Assembly: GCF_027497215.1 (NCBI RefSeq) | Contig: NZ_CP114904.1 | Span: 2,316,001-2,380,000 of the forward strand | Length of the DNA: 64,000 bases | Reading direction: 5' to 3' | From: Micromonospora sp. WMMD812 | Lineage (GTDB): Bacteria; Actinomycetota; Actinomycetes; Mycobacteriales; Micromonosporaceae | Shown here: positions 17,126 through 26,108 of the stretch, piece by piece | Layout: each line of letters begins with the position of its first letter | How positions within the stretch are numbered: the stretch's first letter is position 1 | Notes under the pieces: model-generated | The model's database searches: none | What the model was told of the DNA's origin: nothing | The model's input: only the letters and a program-made list of their open reading frames with translations | Program-made: the position numbers and the translations under genes

Positions 17126-19132
17126 TCACGCCTCGGCCGAGGGCCCGATGTTGCTGCGGGAGGTGACCACATCCAGGACGTGGGCCACCGCGTCGGCGAT
17201 CGGCACGCCGTTGCGCTGCGAGCCGTCCCGGTAGCGGAACGACACCGTGCCGGCCGCCACGTCGTCGTCGCCGGCGATGACCATAAAGGGGATCTTCTGC
17301 TGCTGAGCCGTACGGATCTTCTTCTGCATCCGGTCGTCGCCCGCGTCGACCTGGGCCCGGATGCCCTCGGCCCGCAGCGCGGCGACGAAGCCGTGCAGGT
17401 AGTCGGTGTGGTCCTCGCGGATCGGGATGCCGACCACCTGCACCGGGGCGAGCCATGCCGGGAACGCGCCCGCGTAGTGCTCGGTGAGCACCCCGAAGAA
17501 CCGCTCGATCGAGCCGAAGAGCGCCCGGTGGATCATGACTGGCCGCTGCCGGCTGCCGTCGGCGGCCTGGTACTCCAACCCGAACCGCTCCGGCTGGTTG
17601 AAGTCGACCTGGATGGTGGACATCTGCCAGGTGCGGCCGATGGCGTCCTTGGCCTGCACGGAGATCTTCGGCCCGTAGAAGGCCGCGCCACCCGGGTCGG
17701 GGACCAGGTCCAGGCCGGACTGCTCGGCGGCGGTGCGCAGCGCCTCGGTCGCCTCCGCCCAGTCCTCGTCGCTGCCGATGAACTTCGGCGAGTCGTCCCG
17801 GGTGGACAGCTCCAGATAGAAGTCGTCCAGGCCGTAGTCGCGCAGGAGATCCAGCACGAACGTGAGGAGCGCGCTGAGCTCGCCCGGCATCTGCTCCTTG
17901 GTGCAGTAGATGTGCGAGTCGTCCTGGGTCAGGCCGCGCACCCGGGTCAGGCCGTGCACCACGCCGGACTTCTCGTACCGGTAGACCGTGCCGAACTCGA
18001 ACAGCCGCAGCGGCAGCTCCCGGTACGACCGCCCGCGCGCCTTGAAGATCAGGTTGTGCATCGGGCAGTTCATGGCCTTGAGGTAGTAGTCCGCGCCCTC
18101 CAGCTGCATGGGCGGGAACATCGTGTCGGCGTAGTACGGCAGGTGGCCGGAAGTCTCGAAGAGCTGCGCCTTGGTGATGTGCGGGCTGTTGACGAACTCG
18201 TAGCCCGCGTCCTCGTGCCGACGCCGCGAGTAGTTCTCCATCTCCCGCCGGATGATTCCGCCCTTCGGGTGGAAGACCGCCAGGCCGGAGCCGATCTCGT
18301 CGGGGAAGCTGAACAGGTCCAGGTCCGCACCGAGCTTGCGGTGGTCGCGCCGGGCGGCCTCCTCCAGCAGCTTCAGGTACGCCTTCAGCGCGTCGCGCGT
18401 CGGCCAGGCGGTGCCGTACACGCGCTGCAGCTGCGGGTTCTTCTCCGACCCGCGCCAGTACGCCGCCGCCGAGCGCATCAGCTTGAACGCCCCGATGAGC
18501 CGGGTGTTCGGCAGGTGCGGGCCCCGGCACAGGTCCGACCAGCAGACCTTGTCCTCGTTCGCGGCGAGGTTGTCGTAGATGGTCAGCTCGCCGCCGCCGA
18601 CCTCCATCACCTGCGAGGAGTCGAGACCCTCGCCCTTGACGTCGATCAGCTCCAGCTTGAACGGCTCGTTGGCCAGCTCGGCCCGCGCCTCGTCCAGGTT
18701 GCTGAAGCGGCGGCGGCGGAAGCGCTGGCCGGACTTGACGATCTCCTGCATCCGCTTCTCGAGCTTGGCCAGGTCGTCCGGCTGGAACGGCTTGTCGACG
18801 GCGAAGTCGTAGTAGAAGCCGTTCTCGATCGGTGGGCCGATGCCGAGCTTCGCCTCCGGGAAGACGTCCTGCACCGCCTGGGCGAGCACGTGCGCGGTGG
18901 AGTGACGCAGCACGTTCAGCCCGTCCGGCGAGTCGAGACTGACCGGCTCGACCTCGATGTCGGTCGCCGGACGCCAGTCCAGGTCGTGCAGCCGGCCCTC
19001 AGGGTCGCGGACCACGACGATCGCCTTCGGGCCATTGGCGGGCAGCCCGGCCGCGGCCACCGCGTCGGCCGCCGTGGTCCCGGCGGCGACGACGACGGGG
19101 TCGGCCACGGCGGGGGTACGGGGTGCGGACAC
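17126..19132 (-). CDS. thrS: Threonyl-tRNA synthetase
   Basis: Class II aminoacyl-tRNA synthetase charging tRNA-Thr, 668 aa, normal length. TGS domain at the N-terminus, editing domain with [16 protein letters not shown], class II motif 2 region FRYRD-like [16 protein letters not shown] and motif 3 near [16 protein letters not shown]; zinc ligands include the Cys in AMNCPMH. GTG start behind GAGGAG. TAGCAT on the minus strand at 19189-19184 is a likely -10, giving a leader of about 45 nt; no T-box is seen. Confidence 0.97.
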   Translation of the reverse strand: MSAPRTPAVADPVVVAAGTTAADAVAAAGLPANGPKAIVVVRDPEGRLHDLDWRPATDIEVEPVSLDSPDGLNVLRHSTAHVLAQAVQDVFPEAKLGIGPPIENGFYYDFAVDKPFQPDDLAKLEKRMQEIVKSGQRFRRRRFSNLDEARAELANEPFKLELIDVKGEGLDSSQVMEVGGGELTIYDNLAANEDKVCWSDLCRGPHLPNTRLIGAFKLMRSAAAYWRGSEKNPQLQRVYGTAWPTRDALKAYLKLLEEAARRDHRKLGADLDLFSFPDEIGSGLAVFHPKGGIIRREMENYSRRRHEDAGYEFVNSPHITKAQLFETSGHLPYYADTMFPPMQLEGADYYLKAMNCPMHNLIFKARGRSYRELPLRLFEFGTVYRYEKSGVVHGLTRVRGLTQDDSHIYCTKEQMPGELSALLTFVLDLLRDYGLDDFYLELSTRDDSPKFIGSDEDWAEATEALRTAAEQSGLDLVPDPGGAAFYGPKISVQAKDAIGRTWQMSTIQVDFNQPERFGLEYQAADGSRQRPVMIHRALFGSIERFFGVLTEHYAGAFPAWLAPVQVVGIPIREDHTDYLHGFVAALRAEGIRAQVDAGDDRMQKKIRTAQQQKIPFMVIAGDDDVAAGTVSFRYRDGSQRNGVPIADAVAHVLDVVTSRSNIGPSAEA

Positions 19133-19440
19133 GGTGACTCCTCGCAGCAGACGGTACGGATCGGGCGCTGACGGCCCTCGCCGATGCTATCGGGCGCCCC
19201 GCCCCGGCCGATCGCCGACGCCTCAGCCACGCGCCGCCCCGCGCACCGGACGCCAAGCCGTCACGGTCCGACACTCGGGTGCCGGGCGCGGACCCGTTGG
19301 GCCGGCCCACGCGACCGGGGACGCGGCGGAACCGTCGGGGACGTCTCGCCCGTGGATTGAACCTTTCGCGGCCGGGAGCCGAACTACCCGGTGTGGCCGG
19401 AGACCGGTACCGGTCGCGTGGACACGGATGGGGACGCGAG
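19133..19440. other. Divergent intergenic region, thrS / YcnI-like gene
   Basis: Holds the thrS ribosome site and -10 (minus strand TAGCAT, 19189-19184). The 200 bp before the YcnI-like gene are GC-rich without a clear promoter box or conserved RNA structure that I can recognise. Confidence 0.5.
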
Positions 19441-20649
19441 ATGGCGATGACGTACAGCGGCGACCTCCGCCGCCGGGCCGGGGTGGTGGCCGCCCTGGCC
19501 GCGGCAGCGGTGCTCAGCTGGCCGGGTACGGCGCACGCGGCGGAAGTGACCAGCACCCCGGGGCAGGCCCGGCAGGGCGACGCGGTCCGGCTGGAGTTCG
19601 TGGTGCCCGAGGAGCGGCCCGGCACCCGCACGCGGGAGATCGAGATCCGGCTGCCGGCGGACGCCCCGATCGCCGAGGTCTACCCGATGTCGGTGCCCGG
19701 CTGGGCGCCCCGGATCAGCTCCCGCACGCTCGACCAGCCGGTGAGCGGCATCCACTCGAGCACGGTCACCACGGTCACCACGGCGGTGACCTGGATCCGG
19801 GTCGACGGGGCCGCGCCAGGCCCGGCGCGGCTGGCACTCTCGATGGGCCCGCTGCCCGCAACCGACCGGCTCGCGTTCCCCGTGATCCAGACGTACGCCG
19901 ACGGCACTGTGGTGCGCTGGGCCGACCCGGCCGGAGCGCACAAGGCTCCGGTGCTCACCCTGCTGCCGGCGGCCCCGGGGGCGGCGGGCGGCCCGGCCGG
20001 CCACGCCGGGCACGGCGCGGCGAACGGCGGCGCCGCGAACGGCGGCGCGGCGAACGGCGGCGCGGGTCCGGCGGACGGTGCCGGCGACCCGGGCGCGGCG
20101 GGCAACGCGGGAGCGCCGGATGGTGCGGGCGCGGTCGGCGGAGCGGGTGCGCCGGGCGACGCGGCGGGCGCCCGGGCCGGAAACGCGGTCGCCGGGAACA
20201 CCGCCGGCGGGAATGCCGACGCGCTCCTCGCCGCGGGCCTGCTCGCCGGGCTCGGCGGCGGCGTCGCGGTCGGCTGGCTGGCGAGCCGTTGGCGGCGCCG
20301 CGGCACGACCGCCCCGGCCGAGGCCACCGACCCCGACGACCCGACCGAGCGGGACGACCGCATCGCGCCCACCCACAGGCCGGACCCCTCCGCCGCGCAC
20401 TCGCCCCGCCCGACTGAGCGGAACAGCCGCACCGGAACCAGGCACACGACCGAGCCCGAGACGGGGGCCGGAACCGCCCACACGACCCTGTCCATCGCGC
20501 CGGACAATCCCGCCAGAGGTGAGAACGACGGGATCGCACCCGCCGAGCCCGCCGACGCGACCGGGGATGAGGCCCCGCTGGCCCCTGATCCGGGCCAGTC
20601 CGATGCCACCCCAACCCTCGTCCACTCGGCTTCCGGGAAGTCGCGGTAA
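19441..20649 (+). CDS. YcnI-like (DUF1775) membrane-anchored protein, atypical
   Basis: 402 aa. Signal peptide ending TAHA (about residue 33), then a DUF1775 domain (residues 35-185): VRLEFVVPEERPGTRT, RLPADAPIAEVYPMSVPGW. Characterised YcnI proteins bind copper through the first His of the mature chain; here the mature end reads AEVTS, so that His is absent although the PGW tryptophan remains. A Gly/Ala/Asn-rich linker with GAANG repeated three times leads to one membrane helix (about 259-284) and a 115-residue polar, Pro/Thr/Asp-rich tail that is unusual for the family. Export and anchoring are likely; copper handling is uncertain. Confidence 0.85.
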   Translation: MAMTYSGDLRRRAGVVAALAAAAVLSWPGTAHAAEVTSTPGQARQGDAVRLEFVVPEERPGTRTREIEIRLPADAPIAEVYPMSVPGWAPRISSRTLDQPVSGIHSSTVTTVTTAVTWIRVDGAAPGPARLALSMGPLPATDRLAFPVIQTYADGTVVRWADPAGAHKAPVLTLLPAAPGAAGGPAGHAGHGAANGGAANGGAANGGAGPADGAGDPGAAGNAGAPDGAGAVGGAGAPGDAAGARAGNAVAGNTAGGNADALLAAGLLAGLGGGVAVGWLASRWRRRGTTAPAEATDPDDPTERDDRIAPTHRPDPSAAHSPRPTERNSRTGTRHTTEPETGAGTAHTTLSIAPDNPARGENDGIAPAEPADATGDEAPLAPDPGQSDATPTLVHSASGKSR

Positions 20650-20688
20650 CCGAACGACCTGACACCCCGAGTTCGAACAATCCAGATC

Positions 20689-20733
20689 GCCGATATGGCG
20701 CAATCCCCCGCACCCGGACACCGCCATATCGGC
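20689..20733. repeat. Intergenic palindrome F
   Basis: Perfect 12-bp inverted repeat GCCGATATGGCG (20689-20700) with 20722-20733, 21-nt loop, between the convergent YcnI-like and ADP-ribosylglycohydrolase genes. A terminator role is likely; its core sequence differs from the GATC-type palindromes. Confidence 0.75.
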
Positions 20734-20783
20734 CACCCGGAGTGAATCACCCGTCCAGCCCCAGCCCCAGCGCCGTCGGCGGG

Positions 20784-21701
20784 TCAGGGGAGCCAGGGTG
20801 GGAGGGGTTCGCGGGCGGCGAGCCACTCGGCGGGTACGCCGCCCGGGGTGCCGACGCCGCCGTACGCGGCCACGACACCGCCCACGATGGCGGCGGTGGT
20901 GTCCACGTCACCGCCCGCCTCGACGCAGGCCTGGATCGCGGCCGGATAGTCGTCGAGTCGGGTCGCGGCCACCCACAGGGTGAAGGCCACCGTGTCCGGC
21001 GCGGTCACGCGGGACCCGTTGCCGAGCGCCGCGACCACCTGCGGCAGCGGGCGGCCGAGCAGGTCGGCGGCACGGCGTACGCGGCGGTGCACCTCGGTGG
21101 CCGGGTCCACCGCGGCGGCCACCCCGGCGAGCAGCCGGCCGGCGGCGGGGCGGGATCCGTCCAACCGGCCCCGGGCGGCGAGCGCGGCCGCCACCGCCAC
21201 GGCGACCGCGCCGGCGATCCCCTCGGGGTGCGCGTGGGTCACCTCGGCGGAGGCGCGGGCCTCGGCGGCCGCCCGGCTGGTCGAGTCGGCGAAGTACGCG
21301 CCGAGCGGCGCGACCCGCATCGCGGCACCGTTGCCGAGGGAGCCCTGGCCGTCGAAGGCGGACGCGGCGGCCACCGGCCACGGCGTCCCGGACCGGATCA
21401 GCTCCAGCAGTTCGACCGCCCCGGCGCCGTAACGCCGCGCGGGGTCGTAACGGGCGGCGAACGTGCTGGCCAGCGCGTCCCGGTCGATCTGCCGGGCGTC
21501 GGCGAGCACAGTCACGACCGAGCCGGCCATCTCGGTGTCGTCGCTCCATTCCCACGGGCCGGGCGGCAGGTCGTCCCGCCACGGCGCCACCCGCCCGCCC
21601 GGCACGAAGAAGCGCCCGCCGAGCGCGTCACCGACCGACAGACCGGCGAGGCTGTCCTTGGCGAGCGCCAGCCGGCTGTCGGCGAAGAGCGTGAACGACA
21701 T
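20784..21701 (-). CDS. ADP-ribosylglycohydrolase family protein
   Basis: Predicted dinuclear-metal hydrolase removing ADP-ribose from proteins or small molecules, DraG-like fold, 305 aa. Metal and substrate motifs: GLSVGDALGG, WSDDTEMA (about residues 55-62) and the C-terminal GGDVDTTAAIVGGVVAAYGG. Start set at ATG 21701 (MSFTLFADSRLALAKDSL); the longer reading upstream would run into the divergent regulator's promoter. It is divergent from the OmpR-type two-component system. Confidence 0.93.
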   Translation of the reverse strand: MSFTLFADSRLALAKDSLAGLSVGDALGGRFFVPGGRVAPWRDDLPPGPWEWSDDTEMAGSVVTVLADARQIDRDALASTFAARYDPARRYGAGAVELLELIRSGTPWPVAAASAFDGQGSLGNGAAMRVAPLGAYFADSTSRAAAEARASAEVTHAHPEGIAGAVAVAVAAALAARGRLDGSRPAAGRLLAGVAAAVDPATEVHRRVRRAADLLGRPLPQVVAALGNGSRVTAPDTVAFTLWVAATRLDDYPAAIQACVEAGGDVDTTAAIVGGVVAAYGGVGTPGGVPAEWLAAREPLPPWLP

Positions 21702-21762
21702 CGTCGTACCAGCTTGCCCGGTTCGCAGGTGCGCCGCAACGCGATCAACTTGCCACGCCAAG

Positions 21763-21768
21763 TACCGT
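21763..21768 (+). promoter_or_regulatory. -10 box of a leaderless promoter (response regulator)
   Basis: TACCGT stands 6 nt before the GTG at 21775, no ribosome site. Same layout as at 1742. Confidence 0.6.
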
Positions 21769-21774
21769 CTTGGG

Positions 21775-22464
21775 GTGGCCACCGTCCTCCTGGTCGAAGA
21801 CGATCACGTCGTACGCGGCGCGATGCTGCGCTCCCTCGCCGATCGGGGGCACGCGGTGCACGCCGTCGGCACGGCGCTGGACGCGCTGCGCCGGGTCGCC
21901 GCCGAGACCCCGGACCTGGTGGTGCTCGACCTAGGCCTGCCCGACCTCGACGGCTCGGACGCGCTGCGGATGTTGCGCGGCATCACGGACGTGCCGATCA
22001 TCATCGCCACCGCCCGCGACGACGAGCAGTCGGTGGTCCGCCTGCTGCGCGCCGGCGCCGACGACTACATGGTGAAGCCGTTCACCGGCGCCCACCTCGA
22101 CGCCCGGATCACCACGGTGCTGCGCCGGGCCGGCCGGGCCAGCCGTACGGTGCAGCCCGCCGTGCACGTCGTCGGCGGCCTGCGGGTGGACGTCGGCGAG
22201 CGCAGCGCCCAGCTCGACGGCGAGCCCCTGGCGCTGACCCGCAAGGAATTCGACCTGTTGGCGTATCTCGCCGCACGGCCTGGCCGGGTAGTGTCCCGCC
22301 GGGAACTCTTGGAGGAGGTATGGCGGCAGCCATCGGTCGGCGAGGACCAGACAATCGACGTTCACCTGTACTGGCTGCGCCGCAAAATGGGCGAGTCCGC
22401 GGCGAAGCCGCGCTACCTGCGCACCGTGCGGGGGGTCGGCTTCCGGCTGGTGGCGCCGGACTGA
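21775..22464 (+). CDS. OmpR/PhoB-family response regulator
   Basis: 229 aa. Receiver with LLVEDDHVVR, phosphoacceptor Asp in LVVLDLGLPDLDG and the Lys of VKPFTG; C-terminal winged helix with LTRKEFDLLAYLAARPGRVV and RKMGESAAKPRYLRTVRG. GTG start after a leaderless promoter. The sensor kinase follows immediately and overlaps. Confidence 0.96.
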   Translation: MATVLLVEDDHVVRGAMLRSLADRGHAVHAVGTALDALRRVAAETPDLVVLDLGLPDLDGSDALRMLRGITDVPIIIATARDDEQSVVRLLRAGADDYMVKPFTGAHLDARITTVLRRAGRASRTVQPAVHVVGGLRVDVGERSAQLDGEPLALTRKEFDLLAYLAARPGRVVSRRELLEEVWRQPSVGEDQTIDVHLYWLRRKMGESAAKPRYLRTVRGVGFRLVAPD

Positions 22465-23900
22465 GGACGTCGCTGGCCCTGCTCACGGCCGGCATGTGCG
22501 CCCTGGCGGCGCTCGCCTTCCTCGTCCCGCTCGGCTTCGGCCTCGGCGAGCGGGCCCGGGAGGAGGCGATCGCCGACGCGGCGCGGCGTAGCGCGCTGGT
22601 CACCGGCGCGCTGGCGGTCAGCACCGATCCCGCCGTGATCGAGCGGGCCGTGGCGGCCAGCGGCGACGACCCGACCACCCGTCCGGTCGTGCACGGTCTC
22701 GACGTCGACGACAGCGGCGGCCGGGCGACCCCGGGCGACCTGGACCAGGCCCGCGCGGACCGGCGCTCGCTCGTGGTCGACGTGGCCGGCGGCGTGGTCC
22801 GGCTCGACCCGGTGGTGCTCGGTGACCGGGTGGCGGTGGTCGAGGTCTTCGTGCCGGATTCCGCGCTGGGCGACGGGGCCGGCGTCCGCTGGTTGCTGCT
22901 CCTCGGCGTGGCCGGCGTCCTGGTGGGCGCGGCCGTCGTGGTGGTCGACCGGGTCGCCACCCGCACGGTGGACGCCACCCGGGGGCTGGTCGACGCCGCG
23001 CTCGCGGTCGGCGAGGGTGACCTCGGCGCGCGCGTCGAGCCGAGCGGCCCGCGCGAGCTGGCCGAGGCCGGCCACGCGTTCAACCGGATGGCCGAGAGCC
23101 TGGTGGCGGCGCGTACGGACGAACGGGAACTCGTCGCCGACCTGTCGCACCGGCTGCGCACCCCGCTGACCGTGCTCCGGCTGGACGCCGAGGCGCTGGA
23201 GTCCGACGACACCAGCGTCGGCACGTTCAGCCAGGCCGAGTTGGACCGCCTACGCGGGATCCGGCGGATCCGGCAGGCGATCGTGACCCTCGAGGGCGAG
23301 GTCGACGTTCTGATCAAGACCACCCGCAAGGCGGTCACCGCCCACGACGCCGGCCCGGCGATGTGCGACGTCAGCGAGGTGGTGCGGGACCGGATGGTCT
23401 TCTGGGCGGCCCTCGCCGGGGACCAGAACCGGCCGCAACGGGTGATCGGGGCACAGCTGCGCACGCCGGCGCCGGTGCCGCGGGCCGAACTGGCCGCCGC
23501 GCTGGACGCGGTGATCGGCAACGTGTTCCGGTACACGCCGCAGGGCACCGCGTTCGAGGTGGCGGTCTCGCGCCGGGACGGGTACGTGGCGATCCGCGTC
23601 GACGACGCGGGTCCGGGCATCGCCAATCCGGACCGGGCGCTGCGCCGGGGAACCAGCGACCAGGGTTCCACCGGGCTCGGCCTGGACATCGCGAAGCGGG
23701 TGGCGTTGCAGGCGAACGGCTCGGTCAGCATCGACCGGGCGCGGCTCGGCGGGGCCAGCGTGGTGATGCTGCTCGCCGATCCGGAGGCGACGCCCCGGCA
23801 GGTCAGCCGGTTCGGCTTGGTCGGCCGGATGACGCGGGAGGCCCGCGAGCAGAAGACCGGTGGCCGCCGCTGGCCCCGGCAGCGGCCCGCCGACCACTGA
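22461..23900 (+). CDS. Sensor histidine kinase (HAMP type) with non-standard start
   Basis: Membrane kinase partner of the preceding regulator. Two helices flank an extracellular sensor domain of about 110 residues (first helix begins RTSLALLTAG, second around VRWLLLLGVAGVLVGAAVVV), then HAMP, H-box DLSHRLRTPLTVLRLDAEAL, and HATPase with DDAGPGI and GSTGLGLDIAK. In this frame there is no ATG, GTG or TTG at the junction: CTG at 22461 would give a 4-bp overlap and a complete first helix; the first ATG, 22494, falls inside that helix. I give the CTG start, with 22494 as alternative. Confidence 0.9.
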   Translation: MRTSLALLTAGMCALAALAFLVPLGFGLGERAREEAIADAARRSALVTGALAVSTDPAVIERAVAASGDDPTTRPVVHGLDVDDSGGRATPGDLDQARADRRSLVVDVAGGVVRLDPVVLGDRVAVVEVFVPDSALGDGAGVRWLLLLGVAGVLVGAAVVVVDRVATRTVDATRGLVDAALAVGEGDLGARVEPSGPRELAEAGHAFNRMAESLVAARTDERELVADLSHRLRTPLTVLRLDAEALESDDTSVGTFSQAELDRLRGIRRIRQAIVTLEGEVDVLIKTTRKAVTAHDAGPAMCDVSEVVRDRMVFWAALAGDQNRPQRVIGAQLRTPAPVPRAELAAALDAVIGNVFRYTPQGTAFEVAVSRRDGYVAIRVDDAGPGIANPDRALRRGTSDQGSTGLGLDIAKRVALQANGSVSIDRARLGGASVVMLLADPEATPRQVSRFGLVGRMTREAREQKTGGRRWPRQRPADH

Positions 23901-24206
23901 CCGACACCCCGCCGCGCCAGGCTGGCCCGGCAGCTCACCGCGTCGCACCAGCGCCCCGCGGCCCCCGCGTCGCGCCGACCGGTCGACCCGCCGTCGGCTG
24001 TGGGGCGGCGCAAGTCTTCCTTAGATCCGGGTTAACGACGGCGCCGGCGGGGCCGCCGGCTGCGAGGATTTCGGTACGAACCCATCAGTTCCATCGGTCA
24101 GCGCCTCGCGCACCCACCGGCCGGTGGAGCCGTGCGCGCGGCGGGAGGACGGTCCCCCCACACCAGCTCCCGCCGCGCGCCCACCCTTCGGCGTTCGGTT
24201 CCGCGC
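23901..24206. other. Intergenic gap between convergent genes
   Basis: About 300 bp with no gene or RNA recognised. A short A/T-richer patch (about 24010-24040) is the only compositional feature. Confidence 0.5.
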
Positions 24207-25232
24207 TCAGTGGCCCGCGGTGGCCAGGTACGCGTCGATCTCGGCGGCGATCCGCTGCTTGCCGGCCGGGTCCAGGAACGAGGCGGTCACCGCGTCGCGG
24301 GCGAGCGCGGCGATCCCCTCCGGCCCGACCCGGAGCAGCCGGGCCGCCACCGCGTACTCGTCGTCGAGGGTGGTGCCGAACATCGGCGGGTCGTCGGAGT
24401 TGATGGTGACCAGCACGCCGGCGTCGACCAGCCGGGGCAGCGGGTGCTCGTCGAGGCTGGCCACGGCCCGGGTCCGCACGTTCGAGGTGGGGCAGACCTC
24501 CAGGGCGATCCGGTGCTCGGCGAGGTGGGCCAGCAGCTCCGGGTCGTCGGCGGCGGAGATGCCGTGGCCGATCCGCTCCGCGCCGAGGTCGCGCAGCGCG
24601 TCCCAGACCGTCTGCGGGCCGGTGGTCTCCCCCGCGTGCGGCACCGAGCGCAGCCCGGCCGCCCGGGCCCGGTCGAAGTACGGCGTGAACTGCGGCCGCG
24701 GCACCCCGATCTCCGGCCCGCCCAGACCGAAGCTGATGAGCCCGTCCGGGCGCTCCTCCAGCGCGATCCGCAGAGTCTCCTCGGCCGCCGGCAGGCCCGC
24801 CTCGCCGGGGATGTCGAAGCACCAGCGCAGTTCGATGCCGAAGTCCGCCTCGGCCCGCTTGCGGGCGTCCTCGATCGCCTCGCAGAACGCCGGGGCGGGG
24901 ATGCCGCGGCGCACGTGCGAGTACGGGGTGATTGTCAGCTCCGCGTAGCGGACCTGCTGGCGGGCCAGCTCGCGGGCCACCTCGTGGGTGAGGATCCAGA
25001 CGTCCTCCTGGTCGCGGATCAGGTCGACGACGCTGAGGTAGACCTCGATGAAGTGGGCGAAGTCGCGGAACGCGAAGTAGTCGACCAGCGCGGCCGGGTC
25101 CGCCGGCACCGGGCTGCGCCCCTCGTGGCGGGCGGCCAGCTCGGCGACGATCCGGGGCGAGGCGGAGCCCACATGGTGCACGTGCAGCTCCACCTTGGGC
25201 AGTCCGGCGATGAAGGTGGACAGTTCGGTCAC
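24207..25232 (-). CDS. Adenosine deaminase
   Basis: Zinc amidohydrolase converting adenosine to inosine, 341 aa. Metal ligands H17 and H19 in KVELHVHHVGS, the third His and catalytic Glu in VPHAGET, and the Asp pair in TINSDDPPMFGT are all present. The usual HVHL at the first site is HVHH here, a change of a non-ligand residue. GTG start at 25232 overlaps the upstream methyltransferase stop by 4 bp, so the two are coupled although their reactions are unrelated. Confidence 0.93.
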   Translation of the reverse strand: MTELSTFIAGLPKVELHVHHVGSASPRIVAELAARHEGRSPVPADPAALVDYFAFRDFAHFIEVYLSVVDLIRDQEDVWILTHEVARELARQQVRYAELTITPYSHVRRGIPAPAFCEAIEDARKRAEADFGIELRWCFDIPGEAGLPAAEETLRIALEERPDGLISFGLGGPEIGVPRPQFTPYFDRARAAGLRSVPHAGETTGPQTVWDALRDLGAERIGHGISAADDPELLAHLAEHRIALEVCPTSNVRTRAVASLDEHPLPRLVDAGVLVTINSDDPPMFGTTLDDEYAVAARLLRVGPEGIAALARDAVTASFLDPAGKQRIAAEIDAYLATAGH

Positions 25233-26023
25233 AGGTTCTCCTCGACACGGGCGCCGGTACGGGCGACGACGAAGACGCGGCGGAAGGGGAAGTACACCTG
25301 GCCCTGCCGTGCCGGGTACGCCTCGGCGAGGCGTACCTCCAGCTCGGCCCGGAAGTCGGCCCACCGCGGAGCGTCCAGCGCCGCGCGGACCGGGCGCAGC
25401 GCCGTGCCCTCCATCCAGGTGAGCACGGGGTGCGCGGCGTCGGCGCGGGCCGGGAGCAGGTGCACGTAGGTAGTCTCCCAGGCGTCGACTGCGCAGCCGG
25501 CACCGGCCAGCAGCGCCGCGTAGCCGACCGGGTCGCCGACCGGGGCCTCCCGCAGCAGCGGGACCAGGTCGTCCCGCCAGGCCGGGCAGGCGGCGACCTC
25601 GCGCAGCGCCCGGTGCGAGGGCGCGTCGAAGTTGCCCGGCACCTGCATCGCGAGCCATGCTCCGGCGGGCAGCTCCCGGGCCCAGCGGCGCAGCAGCTCC
25701 TCGTGGTCGGGGACCCACTGGAGCACCGCGTTGGTGACCACCACGTCGACGTCGGGCGCGGGCCGCCAGTCGCGGACGTCACCGACGGCGAACTCCACCG
25801 GCGCGCCGAGCGTTGCCGCCCGCGCGATCATCTCGGGCGAGGAGTCCAGCCCGAGCACCCGGCTCGCCGGCCAGCGCGCGGCCAGGGTCGCGGTGAGCTG
25901 GCCCGGGCCGCAGCCGAGGTCCACGACCGTCTCCGGCCGGTCGGCCGGGATCCGGGCGACCAGGTCGTGGAACGGCCGGGACCGTTCGTCGCCGTAGCGC
26001 AGGTACGTCGCCGGATCCCACAT
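25229..26023 (-). CDS. Trans-aconitate 2-methyltransferase-like SAM enzyme
   Basis: 264-aa class I SAM-dependent methyltransferase. Begins MWDPATYLRYGDERSRPFHD, a hallmark of the Tam family, with SAM motif I VVDLGCGPGQLT, acidic loop GLDSSPEMI and motif NAVLQWVPDHEELL. Tam methylates trans-aconitate, a by-product inhibitor of aconitase. ATG start with GGGAGG upstream. Coupled with the adenosine deaminase gene and divergent from an aldo/keto reductase gene. Confidence 0.9.
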   Translation of the reverse strand: MWDPATYLRYGDERSRPFHDLVARIPADRPETVVDLGCGPGQLTATLAARWPASRVLGLDSSPEMIARAATLGAPVEFAVGDVRDWRPAPDVDVVVTNAVLQWVPDHEELLRRWARELPAGAWLAMQVPGNFDAPSHRALREVAACPAWRDDLVPLLREAPVGDPVGYAALLAGAGCAVDAWETTYVHLLPARADAAHPVLTWMEGTALRPVRAALDAPRWADFRAELEVRLAEAYPARQGQVYFPFRRVFVVARTGARVEENL

Positions 26024-26037
26024 GAGCGCCTCCCAAA

Positions 26038-26065
26038 CCGTACGTCCGTCTTGTTTACCGTACGG
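26038..26065. promoter_or_regulatory. Dyad in the divergent Tam / aldo-keto reductase promoter region
   Basis: CCGTACG (26038-26044) and CGTACGG (26059-26065) form a 7-bp inverted repeat, 14-nt centre that is A/T-rich. Position upstream of both genes fits an operator; the regulator is not known. Confidence 0.4.
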
Positions 26066-26095
26066 CCCGTCTGGTCGGGCGGGCAAGCCGATCAC

Positions 26096-26101
26096 TAGGC
26101 T
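26096..26101 (+). promoter_or_regulatory. -10 box of a leaderless promoter (aldo/keto reductase)
   Basis: TAGGCT stands 7 nt before ATG 26109; no Shine-Dalgarno sequence. Confidence 0.6.
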
Positions 26102-26108
26102 CGGGGGT

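Noticed and set aside
19133..19440. T-box or other riboswitch upstream of thrS.
   Set aside because: No T-box motif or long structured leader; -10 lies only about 45 nt before the start.
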